Source: Toxoplasma gondii ME49
Lineage: Eukaryota > Apicomplexa > Conoidasida > Eucoccidiorida > Sarcocystidae
Direction of reading: 5' to 3'
DNA: 64,000 nucleotides
Assembly: GCF_000006565.2 (NCBI RefSeq)
Contig: NC_031480.1
Location: forward strand, 6,193,170-6,257,169
A program made the translations under genes and the position numbers. The first letter of the stretch is position 1; each line of letters opens with the position of its first letter. The notes below the pieces were generated by a model. That model made no database searches. It saw nothing but the letters and a program-made list of their open reading frames with translations, and had not been told where the DNA came from. Below, piece by piece: positions 33,999-45,562 of this stretch.

Positions 33999-36506
33999 TC
34001 AAAGAAAGTTCTGAAGGAGAGCGCGCGTGTGTCTGAGAAGGACGTCTCTGCAGACATGAAACGTTTCTTTTTCTGCTGAGACAGACCTTTTGTTTTCTAC
34101 TTCTTCACAAACAGTCGTCCTTCGGTCGTCCTCTCCAGTTTGCCCAGTACCACAAAACTCTTCCACTGTCACTATCTTTCTCCCTGCGAGTCCCGGTCTT
34201 CCTTCGCTCTCACTGGGTCCTCCAGCCGCGCGTCTCTCTGACTCTTGCACGCGGTTGCTCGTTGCCGCTCTTCCACGATCTCTCGTCCTTCTCTGTTCCT
34301 CTTCTTCGCTGCCTTCTCCGCGCTTTTCTTCCTGAACTCCCCCTCCTCTGACCGCTTGTTCTTTCTCCGTCCTTTCCACCACCCTGTCCTCGTTCTCTCT
34401 CGTCCGGCTCCTCCTCTCCCCTCGACACTCTCCAATTTCCACACGCGCAAGGCGAACGGGAGAACGCGAAAAATCAAGGGAGAACGAACGCGACGGATGT
34501 CGACGTTCTGCGTTCTCCAGTGAAGCTGTGAGAGCCGCATCAAGAAGCGCAGAGTCCTTTTTCGCCTCCGAAGCTGTCACGACGCTCGGGACTCTCTGCG
34601 CTGACGACAGGTGAAGAATGCAATAATGCGAAGAAACACATGGCACACTCTCTGGGGCAGAGACAGAGCACTGCGGGTCGAGAGGCAAGAAATACGAGTT
34701 CGAGAGAGCAGAAAAAGTTATTTCGTCTTTGTTTAAAGACATCGCGTCGTTCACACGACCAGGGAACCTGCGACCGTTCGGGCCAGCGCTCTCTTCATTA
34801 CCATTCTCAGTGCCAGCCTCCACTTCTCTCTGTGTCATTTGTTCGGCAGTCTCACATCCACTTTCCTCCTCTTCGCTCAGACTGTCGCCTCCTTCCGCGT
34901 CGCGTCTGAGAAACGCGTTTCCAGTGTTCTCTGTCGGAGCCTTGCCTTTTTCACTCTTCGCGTTTCTCTGAGTTCTTGCCTGCTCTGCTTGTCTGCCAGG
35001 CAACGGCGACGCGTTCGCTGGTGATGTCGAAGAAAGAAGTGAAGAAGACGAGAGGAGGCACTGCGGCTCTGGAGAGACAGAAGGAAACGCCTTCTCCTCT
35101 CTTTTTCGCATCCCACATCGTGTCGTGGTGTGGGCTGAAGAAGACTTCCGATCACCTGAAAGTCTTGTTGATTCGAAAAAAGCTTTCTCCTCCTTCAGCT
35201 GTCTCAGGTCGTCTCCGTCTTCAGCCGGCGCTTCTGTCACATTGTTCTGCACAAGACCATCTTTCTCCTTGCTCTCTTCGATGTCGCGCTTTTCGTTTCT
35301 TTCCTCCTCTTTTCGCCCTCCGTCGCTGCAAGCGCCTTCTCGACTTTGCTCCCGACGCCAGGCACTGCTTCTTCGTCGGCGTATAATCGGAAAGGCTGTG
35401 CACGTAGCGAAGTGGAAAAAAAACTCCCTGCCGGCGAGGCGAAGCAACGCGCCCCCCCGGCCAGACCAGTCGAGGCCGGAGAGAAAGGCCTGCCAAGCGC
35501 TCTCCACTGCAGCTTCCCCTTCGTGGATTCGCACCCACGCAAGGCCAGAGAAACAGCAAGAGTGGGGAGAGAGAGAAGGGCGCAAGGAAGAAGCGAGAGA
35601 AGAAGCGCTGGAGGACGAAAAAGGACGAGAGCCGCATGCAGGTGTTTCCGATCCATGCTGAGCTACACATCGACGGACCTGATCGTCTCCTCCTCTTGAG
35701 TCGCCAACCGAGTCACACATCTTTTCCTCCAGCGAATCTTCTTCTCCTACGCGCCCCTCAGAACGACAGGTCCCCGGACCTCTCCCTTTTTCGACATCGG
35801 GGAGAAAGAAGAACCACTGGACTCCGTCGGAGAAATGGACAGTTTCAACTCGTCTCTTGTCCTCCAAGAGGAACGCGAAAGCTGCTGCGCTCCGTGCATT
35901 CAGAGCCTCTCGAGTTCCTCGAAGAGTCACGCTGAAGCTTTTCGTCTTCGACTGCATGCGCGCGAGAGGAGAAGACGAGGCAGGATCACACCCGTCTGTC
36001 GCGGTGGACGAGGAATCAGAGCTCTCTCCATGTGCCTCCCTTCGGTCCACGCGGTCAACGGAGGTCCACACAGACTGGTCTGCATCAGTTCGCTTTTCTC
36101 TGTCTCCGAGCGTCGTCCGAAGTTCGTCTCCAAGATCCTGGCCTCCCTCCACGACTTCGTCTTTGTTTGCTGCTCTCACCTCGGGTCCCGCAGCATTTCG
36201 CTGGAAGGCCTTCGCTTCTGCCGCGTCGGTCCGGCCTTTGGCTAAGGAAGAAGCTTCGAACCGCACGAGCGACAGGTGCTGCCGCTCCAAATGGAGGCGC
36301 AGAAGATCTCTGTCAATGCAGAAGTTTTCGTTTCGCTCCTCACCCTTCAAGGTGACAACCAGACGAAACGAGAAGTCCACCAGTCCGCCCGACAGGTCGC
36401 GAAGGAGACGAGCAACGCCAGTCTCTGCATGTGAAACCAACGGAGAAAACGAAGTGAAAACTACACGGTCGACGGCAGCGAGGAGAGAGCAAAGGGATTG
36501 AGACAC
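33999..36506 (-). CDS. Unknown protein, large 3' exon
   Basis: I do not recognise this gene. A single 2.5-kb open frame on the minus strand is continuous to a stop at 33999. The 5' end has no ATG: the first in-frame ATG is about 183 codons in, while the codons before it already look coding (SLCSLLAAVDRVVFTSFSPL), so at least one upstream exon is missing from this model. A coding-like frame starting from an ATG near 36811 is a possible 5' exon, unproven. Ordered-looking blocks (VQWFFFLPDVEKG, LAWVRIHEGEAAVESAWQAF, FSALSNSYFLPLDPQCSVS) alternate with long Glu/Lys/Arg/Ser-rich stretches. The C-terminus reads CRDVLLRHTRALLQNFL. Alternating beta-like blocks suggest a folded core with insertions, but no family assignment is defensible. 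Confidence 0.6.
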   Translation of the reverse strand: MSQSLCSLLAAVDRVVFTSFSPLVSHAETGVARLLRDLSGGLVDFSFRLVVTLKGEERNENFCIDRDLLRLHLERQHLSLVRFEASSLAKGRTDAAEAKAFQRNAAGPEVRAANKDEVVEGGQDLGDELRTTLGDREKRTDADQSVWTSVDRVDRREAHGESSDSSSTATDGCDPASSSPLARMQSKTKSFSVTLRGTREALNARSAAAFAFLLEDKRRVETVHFSDGVQWFFFLPDVEKGRGPGTCRSEGRVGEEDSLEEKMCDSVGDSRGGDDQVRRCVAQHGSETPACGSRPFSSSSASSLASSLRPSLSPHSCCFSGLAWVRIHEGEAAVESAWQAFLSGLDWSGRGGALLRLAGREFFFHFATCTAFPIIRRRRSSAWRREQSREGACSDGGRKEEERNEKRDIEESKEKDGLVQNNVTEAPAEDGDDLRQLKEEKAFFESTRLSGDRKSSSAHTTTRCGMRKREEKAFPSVSPEPQCLLSSSSLLSSTSPANASPLPGRQAEQARTQRNAKSEKGKAPTENTGNAFLRRDAEGGDSLSEEEESGCETAEQMTQREVEAGTENGNEESAGPNGRRFPGRVNDAMSLNKDEITFSALSNSYFLPLDPQCSVSAPESVPCVSSHYCILHLSSAQRVPSVVTASEAKKDSALLDAALTASLENAERRHPSRSFSLDFSRSPVRLARVEIGECRGERRSRTRENEDRVVERTEKEQAVRGGGVQEEKRGEGSEEEEQRRTRDRGRAATSNRVQESERRAAGGPSESEGRPGLAGRKIVTVEEFCGTGQTGEDDRRTTVCEEVENKRSVSAEKETFHVCRDVLLRHTRALLQNFL

Positions 36507-37025
36507 CCCGCTGGTTTTGCGAGGAGTTTTATGCTTTCCACTGTGTCCTTTCAGACCTTAGCGCACAAACATTGAGTGACACCAACAGGTTTACTGCGCT
36601 TTTTCTTAAGCCTCGATATTTCGAATGAGACACAACGAACAGCTCTTAGAGGAGTAGACAGATGTATGCACACCCGCGCGAGAGACAATGCCGAATCGAA
36701 ATCCACAGTGGCGTCGACGGAATCTCGCGAGGTCACAGCCGATTCTCGCCTTCACACGCCCATCAAACGGGGCAAGGAGTGCATGGACAAATCCAGAACG
36801 CCTTGTTACCATGAGTGTCTGTATAAATATCTTTATCAATCCAGAGGGGCGGATAAAATATGCATATATGCATAAATAGTTGCTGGTGAACAACCTCATC
36901 TATCCCACGCCGCACGAATTCTTCACACATGCGTATGTGGATGTCATCGTCAGCAAATACACACAAGCGAGCGAACTCCGCTTCCAAGTGTGCACACATG
37001 TGCAGCGTTACAGAGAAACATATCA

Positions 37026-37062
<37 letters not shown>

Positions 37063-37746
37063 ATGTGTATATGTATATATATTTTCATGTACATCTACGT
37101 TGCATGTGTACAAGCATATTTCTCTCGGCGAGTAATCCCGATGAAGACGAAACATGTCTGTTTTTATCTGGTGGACTCGACGCGGAGATCACGCCCGCTT
37201 TCGTCGGCATGAGCCTATGTCTAAATGTTGGACGTATTTCCCTTAGACTGACCCAGTGGGATTTTTTGATTGAGCGAGACGAAGGCTGGAGAATTCGCCT
37301 TCTTCTCGTTCTCCCCCTCGCTGTGTCTCTCTCTCTTCTCTTCGCGACCGAGCAGTCTGTCTCGCGGCAGAGCCTGCAGAGAGAAGAGGTCGAGAAGAGC
37401 CTTCGTCGGGTTCTGACAGACGCAGAGCATTCGCGCAAAAAAACGAAAATGAAGCTGAAAAGCGAAGGGGATTTTGTGAGAGGGCAAGGGGATTCCGAAA
37501 ACGGACATACAACTAGAAAAGGGAGGAGAGAATAAAAGAAACCGGATACGGATGCGAACGACGCGCCGCACGTCTGAAAAGTGCAGACGCGGCATTGTCA
37601 CTTCACAAATAAAGATTGGATTTGAAGGAAGCAATCCACGTCTCTGAGAGTGCAGACGCGGGCACACCTTCGAAAGAAAAAGTAGGAAACTGAGTTAAAA
37701 GGCAAGTGGCTTTGAAGGAAGCAGCACACGTTTCGTTGACTGTACT
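36507..37746. other. Spacer between two minus-strand genes
   Basis: Contains a long (TA)n tract and no well-supported gene. The right end is the 3' flank of the KH-domain gene; the left part may contain a missing 5' exon of the gene to its left (coding-like minus-strand stretch about 36551-36811). Confidence 0.4.
37024..37083. repeat. (TA)n / (TATATG)n microsatellite
   Basis: About 14 TA units followed by TATATG and TATGTG variants in the spacer. Confidence 0.93.
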
Positions 37747-40700
37747 TCAGACATCAAAGAAAAACGGGTTTGTCATGCGTTTGTGGAGCAGCGAAACAGG
37801 CAACTCAGAGAAGATGTTCGCGTGAGTTGACTTCGCGTTCAGCTCTGAGAGTCGGAGCAGCACTTGTTTATACTTCAGGGAAGGCTGCTCGTCCTCTTGG
37901 CAGCAGAGGCGCGTGAAGGATCTCAAAGGAAAACGAGAAAACGAGAAACAAATCAAGGTAAGCATATCGTTGAACCTGATACCCGCGCTGCGTTCAGGCA
38001 CACGGTGTGTCCGAGTGAAGTCCGAGTGATTTAAAAGCAAATATAACTGCGAGTCCTGTGGTTATGATGCCTCGGGGTCTGCTGTGCAGTGCGGCGGGCG
38101 TTTCGAGTTCCTTTGACACCGGACTTCCTGTGTTCTCTCTCTTGTTTACATTCTTGACATTACCTTCCGCTTGTGTACCACGATTCAGCTCCCTTCTTTG
38201 TTGTGTTTATGCTCCACGATGTTCACTTCCTTGCCTCAGCTCTTCACTTGCTTCTCGTCACGGTCACATATGCCCTTTTTTTCCTTGCCTTCTGGTTCTT
38301 TCTTTGACTCTGCCTTTGCCCCCTTCTCGACAGGTTCTCCCTCCCGTGCTTGGCATTTTCTTTGTACCGTTCTTGCAGTTGTTCGTTGCTTCTCAACCAT
38401 TCCGTGGTGTACCTTGGCATGCGCTTTCACGTTGGAGCTTCTCCCAGGTTCCTGGGCGCTGCTGGCAGGCCACTGGAGAAGACGGAAAACTTCCTTTGCG
38501 AGGGCGAGGCGTGCGTCGAAATCTCCCCCTACCGCCAGCCGCCGCCAGGAGCGGCCGACGGGACCCTGAAAAGGAAGAGAACGCGAAAAAAGAGGCTGAG
38601 TTGAAGGCGAGAGTGAATGAGAAGAGAAGGGGGGGAAGGGCGCCACGAGGGGAAAGGGAGCAACACAAAAAAAAGCGGAACAAAAAGAGAAAAGGAAACG
38701 AAGGGAGTGAGACAGGGCGACGTCCGGGAACAAGTCGGAAGAGAGAAAGACAAAGAATGGACCGAGAGCGCAAAGAGAACAAAAGAAGCGAGAAGACGAG
38801 GAGAGGAAGTCAAAGGGATGAAGAAGGATTTGGAAGAAGAGAAAAAAGAGAAGGATGAACAGAAAAGAAGAGGACAGGAGGCATGCCGGTGGGACAAGGA
38901 AAAAGCGGGGCAGGCCGCGAAGAGAGAGAATGCGAGGAAGAGGAGGAAGAAGAGAGAAGGAACCGCAAATGAATACAGACTGTCCCCGGATCTATTTCGT
39001 TCACTCAAGACAGAAATGATGAATGGCAGAGCAGAAGAGAAACAGAGAGACGCGCTTACTCGATGTCGTTCGTTCGAGACCGACAAGAAGCCGCGAGTCC
39101 TCGCGATCAGATGTTTGCGGTGCTTTCCTCCAGGTCCAATGAATCGGCCCCCAAGGTCGAAGGGAACAAGGAACTCGCTGAGCGGAACCTCCTTTTTATC
39201 TGCATCTGGAAGGACGAAACAAAGATGCGACGAAGACAGAAATGAAACAAGTGGATCTGCAGGATCTCCGTGTCGGCATCGTTGTACACAGACTGTAGTG
39301 ACTTCTTCGTCTTCGTGCATATCCGTGGTTCAGACGTCCTTCAGCTGAGAGGTGACGGGTGACGACTTCGCGTCGCTGCCTCGCCTTTCCGCTACTTTGG
39401 TGCCGGGTGTTCGCATATAAGCTGGGGCCTTTGATGAACACAGTTTGACAAGCGTAGCGCGCTCCCAGCGGTACGCTCTGGCGGATCAGACATACACCCG
39501 TTTCGCAGGCACAGAACCAGCGACGGACTCGCTTTGGTCTTGGCCTCTTCCTAGCGTCCGCCTGCACCGACGCGCTTGCCGCCTTCTGTCGCGGTTGCCT
39601 ACGGGACCCCGGTGCTCGAGGCGAGACGAAGCAGAAGCAACAAGCGAGGAGGAGCGAAAAAGTCAAAGAACGAGAGAAGGTGTGCACGGTCGACCACGAA
39701 AGACGCCTGCCGAGGAGAAGCGAAGAACAGGAAACGAGAGCTGCGGAGCAGAAAAGAGACGAAAACTTCAACTGCTCACCTGGCGGAAAAGCGAGACTGA
39801 GAAGTCTCTCGAAGCGTCGCACCGCCGTTCGCTCGTGCGCGCAGTCGAGCGACGGACAGGTGCGTCCTTGAGCGCCGCATCCTGGACCGAGTCGAAAAAC
39901 GAAACATCGTGAGGTTGTTCGAGGGAACAGAAGAACCGGGCGAACAGGAGACGCCGTTCTGGTCTCCCAGGCGGCAGCCGAAATGCGTGCTAAGCTTCTC
40001 TGACTTGTCTCTTGCCCTTCTTCTTTGTTCACGCTCTTTCGAGCTCGCCGTCCACTTGTCTCCTCGACCGCCTCGGCGCTTTTCTCTGTGAAGAACTCCG
40101 TTTCGGGGGCTCGGAGCACCTCCCCTCGCGCGGCCTCGTGCGTCTCAGTCGAGTGCCAAGACGGAACCGCCGGAAACTCAGAAGCAGACGTCGCCGAACA
40201 AGCGGACGAGGAAGACGCAGAAGAAGAAGACAGAAGAGGAGACACAAGAGAGGAAACGGATGCCGAAGACGACGAAGAATCAGAAGCCACCGAGGAGGAG
40301 GAAGAAGAAGAGCAACTGGAAGGAGAAAGAGCGTAAGAGCTATAGTGAGGGAGAGGCGCGAATCCGAAAGGAATTCCAGAGAGAAGAAAGGCATCCGGCT
40401 CGGTTGCGGCGATGTAGGACGCCTCAGAGATGATAGCGTCGTAGATTCGATCCGGCGCCTCCAGGGGGCCTTCTCGTGTAATGAGAAGTAGTAAATCTGT
40501 CGGAACGTCATTCGGATTATACATGACAACTGTCATTTCCCGCCGACGGGGTCGGCTCTCGATTGTAGTCTCGCCTTCTGTCTGTCTTCTCCATGAAGTC
40601 TCCCTTCTCTGCGGTCGCCCTCGTCCTGGAGTCCCGGCTGAGAGAGCAGCAGCGCGTCGACTCGCTCCACTCTCTTCTATCATCATTCTGTTTTCTTCTC

Positions 40701-41403
40701 CCTTTTCGTCTTCATCCCTTTCACCGCCCACTGTTTCTTTCTCTTCTTCCCTCCAGTGATCTCTTTCCCCTTCTCCACCGTCTGCTCTCTCTTTCTCTCC
40801 CACTTCTTCTCTCTCGTCTTTTCTCCCTTGCCGTCTTTCTTCTTCTTCTCTCTCTTCCTCTCTCTCTTCTCTCGTTCGTTCCCCGTTGCCGTCTTGCTCT
40901 TCTTCTCTCTCTGCCTCCAATCCCCCGATATCCCCCGAATGCGAGAACTGTGTAGTCACAGGGGAGGCGACGGTGCCGCCTTTGACGCTGTAGAACGGTC
41001 CGCGAACAAGCGCGAGGGCCTGCTGAATCGCGGCGAGTTGGCAGGGGGGATAGAGAGGATCACAATCGAATATAAGCCTATGAGTAGCGAAGAGCGACGA
41101 AGAAAGCGACCTCAGAGGCGCCTCGTGACTTGGAAACGCAGACGCCGTGAGTAGTTTGCTCTGCTCCGCTCCTTCCCCATCGAGTTCCGCGAGTCTGGTC
41201 TCCCTCGCGCTGTCTCCTCTGGAATCTTTATCTCTTGTCTCCTCTGAGTTTCCACCCTTTTGCTTGCGCGGACGCGCTGAGCCTGCCATTGTCGTCGGTC
41301 TCTCGACCTCGCCGTCTTCTTCGCAGTTTCCCCGCCGTTCTTTCGCGGAATCCCCCCGCCTATCAGTTGTCTTCTCTCCCCGTGTTTGGCATCGCTCAGA
41401 CAT
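37747..41403 (-). CDS. KH-domain RNA-binding protein with poly-Ser and charged low-complexity segments
   Basis: Four exons on the minus strand with consistent phases: 41403-39780 (donor GTGAGC), 39205-39060 (acceptor after cttccag, donor GTAAGC), 38565-38413 (donor GTACAC) and 38046-37747, 740 residues. A KH fold spans exons 2-3: FLVPFDLGGRFIGPGGKHRK holds the GxxG loop (GPGG), and the C-terminal helix is FDARLALAKEVFRLLQW. KH domains bind single-stranded RNA or DNA. The long first exon has an Arg/Glu/Lys N-terminus, a structured-looking segment (LIFDCDPLYPPCQLAAIQQA), a highly charged Glu/Arg run, a second ordered block (DVPTDLLLLITREGPLEAPD) and a poly-Ser tract (minus-strand sense of 40190-40320). 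An extra intron around 39840-39990 is possible. The start ATG is uncertain: the frame stays open upstream to 41644, so this may be the 3' part of the gene annotated next. Confidence 0.62.
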
Positions 41404-41414
41404 CCTCGCATCCC

Positions 41415-41825
41415 TCAGAAGACGCCTCCACGCCACTCGGCGTTCTGCGACAAGAACGAGGGAGACGTCCAGAGATACCGGCAGAGAGCAAAAGTCGAAT
41501 TGCGAGGAAAGCAGCAGGAAGAAAACACCCAGAGACTCGAGAACTGGAGACACGAAGCAAGGCGCACACTCGAACGATACGGGCGACAGCCAGCTGTGAG
41601 TGCTGTAGGAGAAGTCCAACTCGAGGAGAGTGCCTCCGAAGGCTCTGCGAAAAACCAGTAAGGCATGCGTTACATGATCGACACACACACACACACACAA
41701 CGAGCAAGTACACCCCCTTCAAGCGCTCCCGCGAATGCGTATTCACTGCTCCCACTTCAGCGAGAAACCATGGGAGACAAAACGTATGAACCTACGTAAT
41801 CCAATACACACAAACACACACATTC

Positions 41826-41856
<31 letters not shown>

Positions 41857-41929
41857 GTTCGTCTAGGTATCTAGAGCTGTATATATGCATATATACATAT
41901 ACAGGTCAAGATATGAATGTATATGAACT

Positions 41930-41965
<36 letters not shown>

Positions 41966-43527
41966 TGAACGTGGATGTTCTATTCGAATGCAGATGATTT
42001 ATTCATGTGTGTGTACATATATGTGTTTCAGTCTGTTTTGTGTAGGCCTCTCCAGAGACGAAGAGGCACTGAAGGCTTTTATCCTGTTGGGTTAGACACC
42101 GTTCAGTGGTGTATTCGATTCCTTGCATTCTGTTTGAACTCCTAACCGCAGAATGTCGGCACAAGTCGCTTGAATGCCAAGGCGAGGGTCGTCAAAAAAT
42201 TCTCTCAGCGCCGTCAGACTCGCTCGAAACACAAGAGGCAGGAGATCTCGCGGGACCTGAGAAGTCGCAGAAGAATCCAAGATGCCCGTGCAAACATGTC
42301 CGAAAGAACTGCTTTTCAACGCACCTGAGATCCTCCATTTGCCTCTCAACATTGCGCCAGATGACATCCATGGAACGGTGGAAGTGCAAGAAACGCTTTG
42401 AAGCATATCCGTACATCTACGTATTTATATATAAATATATATACATACAAATGTGTAATATATATATTTATATATATGCATACAGGTGGACGAACGCGTA
42501 ATACACAAAGATACATGGCTCAGTATATATTTGCACGCTCGCGCTGACATAACCGCATCTCTACAGAGACATGCACGCATACAAAAGGGCATGCGTAAGT
42601 CGTGCATAAAAGCACAATCATCGACATATATGATATATGTATCTGCATATATACTTGTCTGTATACATCCCCATAGATATATATGCAATTATATGTATAC
42701 ACATACACTCCAGACTGCAGAGACACGCCTGGACAACTCGAGGCCGATTCCTAAGGCTTCCTACATATACGCATACAGACCTACACGTATACCGAAATCA
42801 TACATGCATATATATATATATATATATAGTCACAGATATGTGTGTAAATTTGTGTATGCGACTGTTTCGGCAGGTGGCTAGCTGAGGGAGTCGCTGACCG
42901 GCATTTGTTTGCACTGCAGGGATCGTGGCGACAGAGGGTGTCCGGAGGACAGGCATTTGTGAGTCTCACCTGAACAATGGTTGTCCCGAGTCTCTGAACG
43001 AATGCCAGCGGAAGCGGAGCCTCCTGGCCGTCGGCGAGACTCGAACATTCTTTTCGATTTTCTTGTTTCTTCCCTGCCTTCACTGTCTCCCCGTTCTCCG
43101 TTTGCTTCCTCGGCTCCTCTTCTGCGTTTCCTTCATGCCAGTGAAGAGGCAGGCAGAGCGGCGAAGCACTGCTCTTTCCTCTCGAGTCGCACGCTGCGGC
43201 GACGAATGCCAGGGCATTCTCGACGTCCTCCTCCGCCCACCCCAGCGCTGCCAACAGGACTTCCTTCTCCGCTGTCGCGCCGGCCTCTCCCGGAGAAGAA
43301 GACAAAAAAGCGCGAGGAGACAAGCGCGAAACCGCCGAAGGGAAGGAAGTCCAGGAAATGAAAACGTCGAACGTGGATTCTGCAAACGCCGCCAGCGACA
43401 CCGGGTCGGTCAACGGACTGCACAAGGAAGCGGACGTAAGATGGGAGAGAGAAGAAGAGGAAGAAGAGGAAGAAGAGGACGAACGAAGAGACACGGCTGG
43501 AAGATGCTTCATTGGTCGGCTAGGCAT
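41415..43527 (-). CDS. Unknown protein, tentative three-exon model
   Basis: I do not recognise this gene. Exon 1 (43527-42970) starts at an ATG and ends at a good donor (CAG then GTGAGAC). It encodes poly-Ser, a helix-rich block (about 60-110, with EEDVENALAFVAAACDSRG) and a polar stretch. Exon 2 begins at 42256 in phase 0 (PRDLLPLVFRASLTALREFF). A strong acceptor precedes 41644. Reading exon 3 in phase 1 gives a stop at 41415 and 314 residues, only 12 bp before the ATG proposed for the KH gene. Reading it in another phase keeps the frame open into the KH exon, so one gene spanning 37747-43527 is a real alternative. The helical half resembles the N-terminal part of COMM-domain proteins loosely; I do not claim that. 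Confidence 0.42.
41685..41700. repeat. (CA)n dinucleotide repeat
   Basis: Eight AC units just upstream (minus-strand sense) of the acceptor at 41645. Confidence 0.9.
41829..41963. repeat. Two (TA)n microsatellites
   Basis: Perfect TA runs at about 41829-41857 and 41930-41962 within the presumed intron of the 41.4-43.5 kb gene. Confidence 0.93.
42421..42480. repeat. Interrupted (TA)n tract
   Basis: Several short TA runs separated by AATA, CATA and TTTA units, intronic. A shorter perfect TA run lies at 42809-42828. Confidence 0.85.
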
Positions 43528-44186
43528 TTGCTCAGATTCCGCGTCTCGTGATGTTTTGGAAGAGAACGGAGGAAGCGGCGAAATGATCTGTGAAGATGAC
43601 AGTGAATGACAGAGATGGCAAGGAGCATCTCCGGTTGCTTTGCACACCTGCTTTCTAAATCAGAAGTTCATACTTGAAGGGATCCTCCCTGACACGGCAC
43701 GAGACGAACCATGAAAGACGCAGAGGAAGGCGTATCTTCGAGAGACGAGCCCTGGAGAGGTCTAAACAGAATTCGACGGCGAGCGGAAAGTTTCCGCGAG
43801 AATCACGCATGTCGTCTGAGACAGGAAGTCGGCGAAAAGAAGGCAGACGCCCGCAGAGCCAAAGGAAAGATTCACCAGAAGAAGTTGGAACGCCGATTGC
43901 TCAAGTGTACGCAAACCGGGCGACTTCACCCTCTGCGCCGTACGCAAGCTTCGTTTCACTTTGTAGCTCCATTGTGAGATTGAGACTCGTCAGTGGCTCC
44001 GGATCAGACGGGTCTGCTGCGTGATCAATGCACGGCTGAAATTACAAGTTGCTTTGTCCAGGGAATCTCTTCCCCACATGTCCTTCCCCTTCAGGTGTCA
44101 GCACGCTCGGTGCTTCGAACATCAGCTTGACCCCAGACACGAGACACGAGAGAAACAGTGTCGGAGACGGAGAAGAGGAGAAATAC
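43528..44186. other. Spacer between two minus-strand genes
   Basis: No supported gene. A 116-codon plus-strand frame (43674-44024) is Arg/Ser/Glu-rich and lacks other support. The region should contain the promoter of the gene to the left and the 3' flank of the gene to the right. Confidence 0.4.
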
Positions 44187-45513
44187 CTAAACGCAGTTTC
44201 GCAACTGCGAAAAACGACTCCGACAGTAAGAAGTTGTCCTCGTCTTTGCTACACCCCAGTGTCGTATGTGTTTCTTCCACGAACTGAAGAGCAGTGAAAA
44301 CAACTGCTTTCTTCCATCTCCATAGAGCGCCTTTCGTGTGCTATCGGTCCCGAGTCGGCGTTGCGTTAGTTCTCGTGCTTCGTTCTGCTCCTTCTCTCGC
44401 ACAAACGTCTTTGCAATCTCACCGAAAGGCGCGAATACTTCACGGAGACGGCGGCATCAACTGTGGACCGCACAACTTCGTTTGAATTCGCATATGGCCA
44501 CCGAGCTCGCCTGACCGACACGCTGCCCACGACGGGCGCTCACTCACTGGCGGCCGCCCGCGCGAGAAGCAGACGTCGGTGTCGCCTTCTTACCTGAGTT
44601 CGCCGCACTGGCTTGCGAGGCCTGTCCCCTCCGGCAGAAAGGAAGGCCTTGACAGCGAGCACGACCTCGACGAAGAGGCGCTCCGCTTCGCCTGCTGTCG
44701 AGCCGACAAGAAACAGCTTTGGAGATCCAGGCATCCGGCCAGAAGAAAAACGAGAGAGAAGCGAGCGCGAAACGCAAGACGAAGAAGGACTCGAAGAAGA
44801 GGAAGACGTAGCCGTAGAACATGGGAGAGAAGAGCCGGAAGGTGAGGAAGAAACGGAAGGAAAAGAAAACGAAGGAAAAAATCTTGGAAAGCGTTCCGCG
44901 TCGGGGCGACGAAGAGAGAAAAACGGCTACAGGAAAAAAAACACAGAGAGGCCAGCAGAGAGGGCGAAGACGTAAATGGACAGCTGATCCTCCTCACGGA
45001 GTTGGAGAAGGAAAGGCTACTTTTTAAGCGACTTTCTTGAGAATTAACGAGTTGATTTAAAAGCCCTCCTGAATTCTTTCTTTAGCTACGCAAAATGAGT
45101 GGAATGTGGGGTTGACAAAGAGAGAGAGTGAAATATCTACAGCTCTACGAAAAGAACACGGCGAGTTAGGCAAAAGGCGAAACGAAAGGCAAAGCCTCCT
45201 TGAGACGCCTCGCTCTCTTGGATGGCGCGGTGCGCTTTTATGAGAGACAGCGACGAGAAAAAAGAGATCAAGCTAAAAACGGCTCTGTCAGGTGCATCTT
45301 GAAGAGGAAAGTGCAGAGGCCGCGACTGGTAGAACACGAAGTGCCTCACCTATACTATAGGCATATATATACATGTATACGTCTGTAACAGAAAACAGCA
45401 AACCAATACACAAGCATGCACTCACACATAAAATGCATATTTGTGTGTGTGTGTACGTTTGTGAACTGAAAATGGTGAACAGATACACAAACCTATACGC
45501 ATGTGTATGTATG

Positions 45514-45562
<49 letters not shown>

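Noticed and set aside
33593..34057. ATG-initiated 154-codon minus-strand frame
   Set aside because: Overlaps the end of the neighbouring gene in another frame and is a monotone Arg/Lys/Glu stretch; probably 3' untranslated.
38617..39348. Long plus-strand frame rich in Lys/Glu/Arg
   Set aside because: It is antisense to the introns and exons of the KH gene, and its charge pattern merely mirrors pyrimidine-rich intron sequence.
42330..42416. Helix-like minus-strand exon FLHFHRSMDVIWRNVERQME
   Set aside because: It exits in phase 2, which would put a stop into the next, better-supported exon at 42256.
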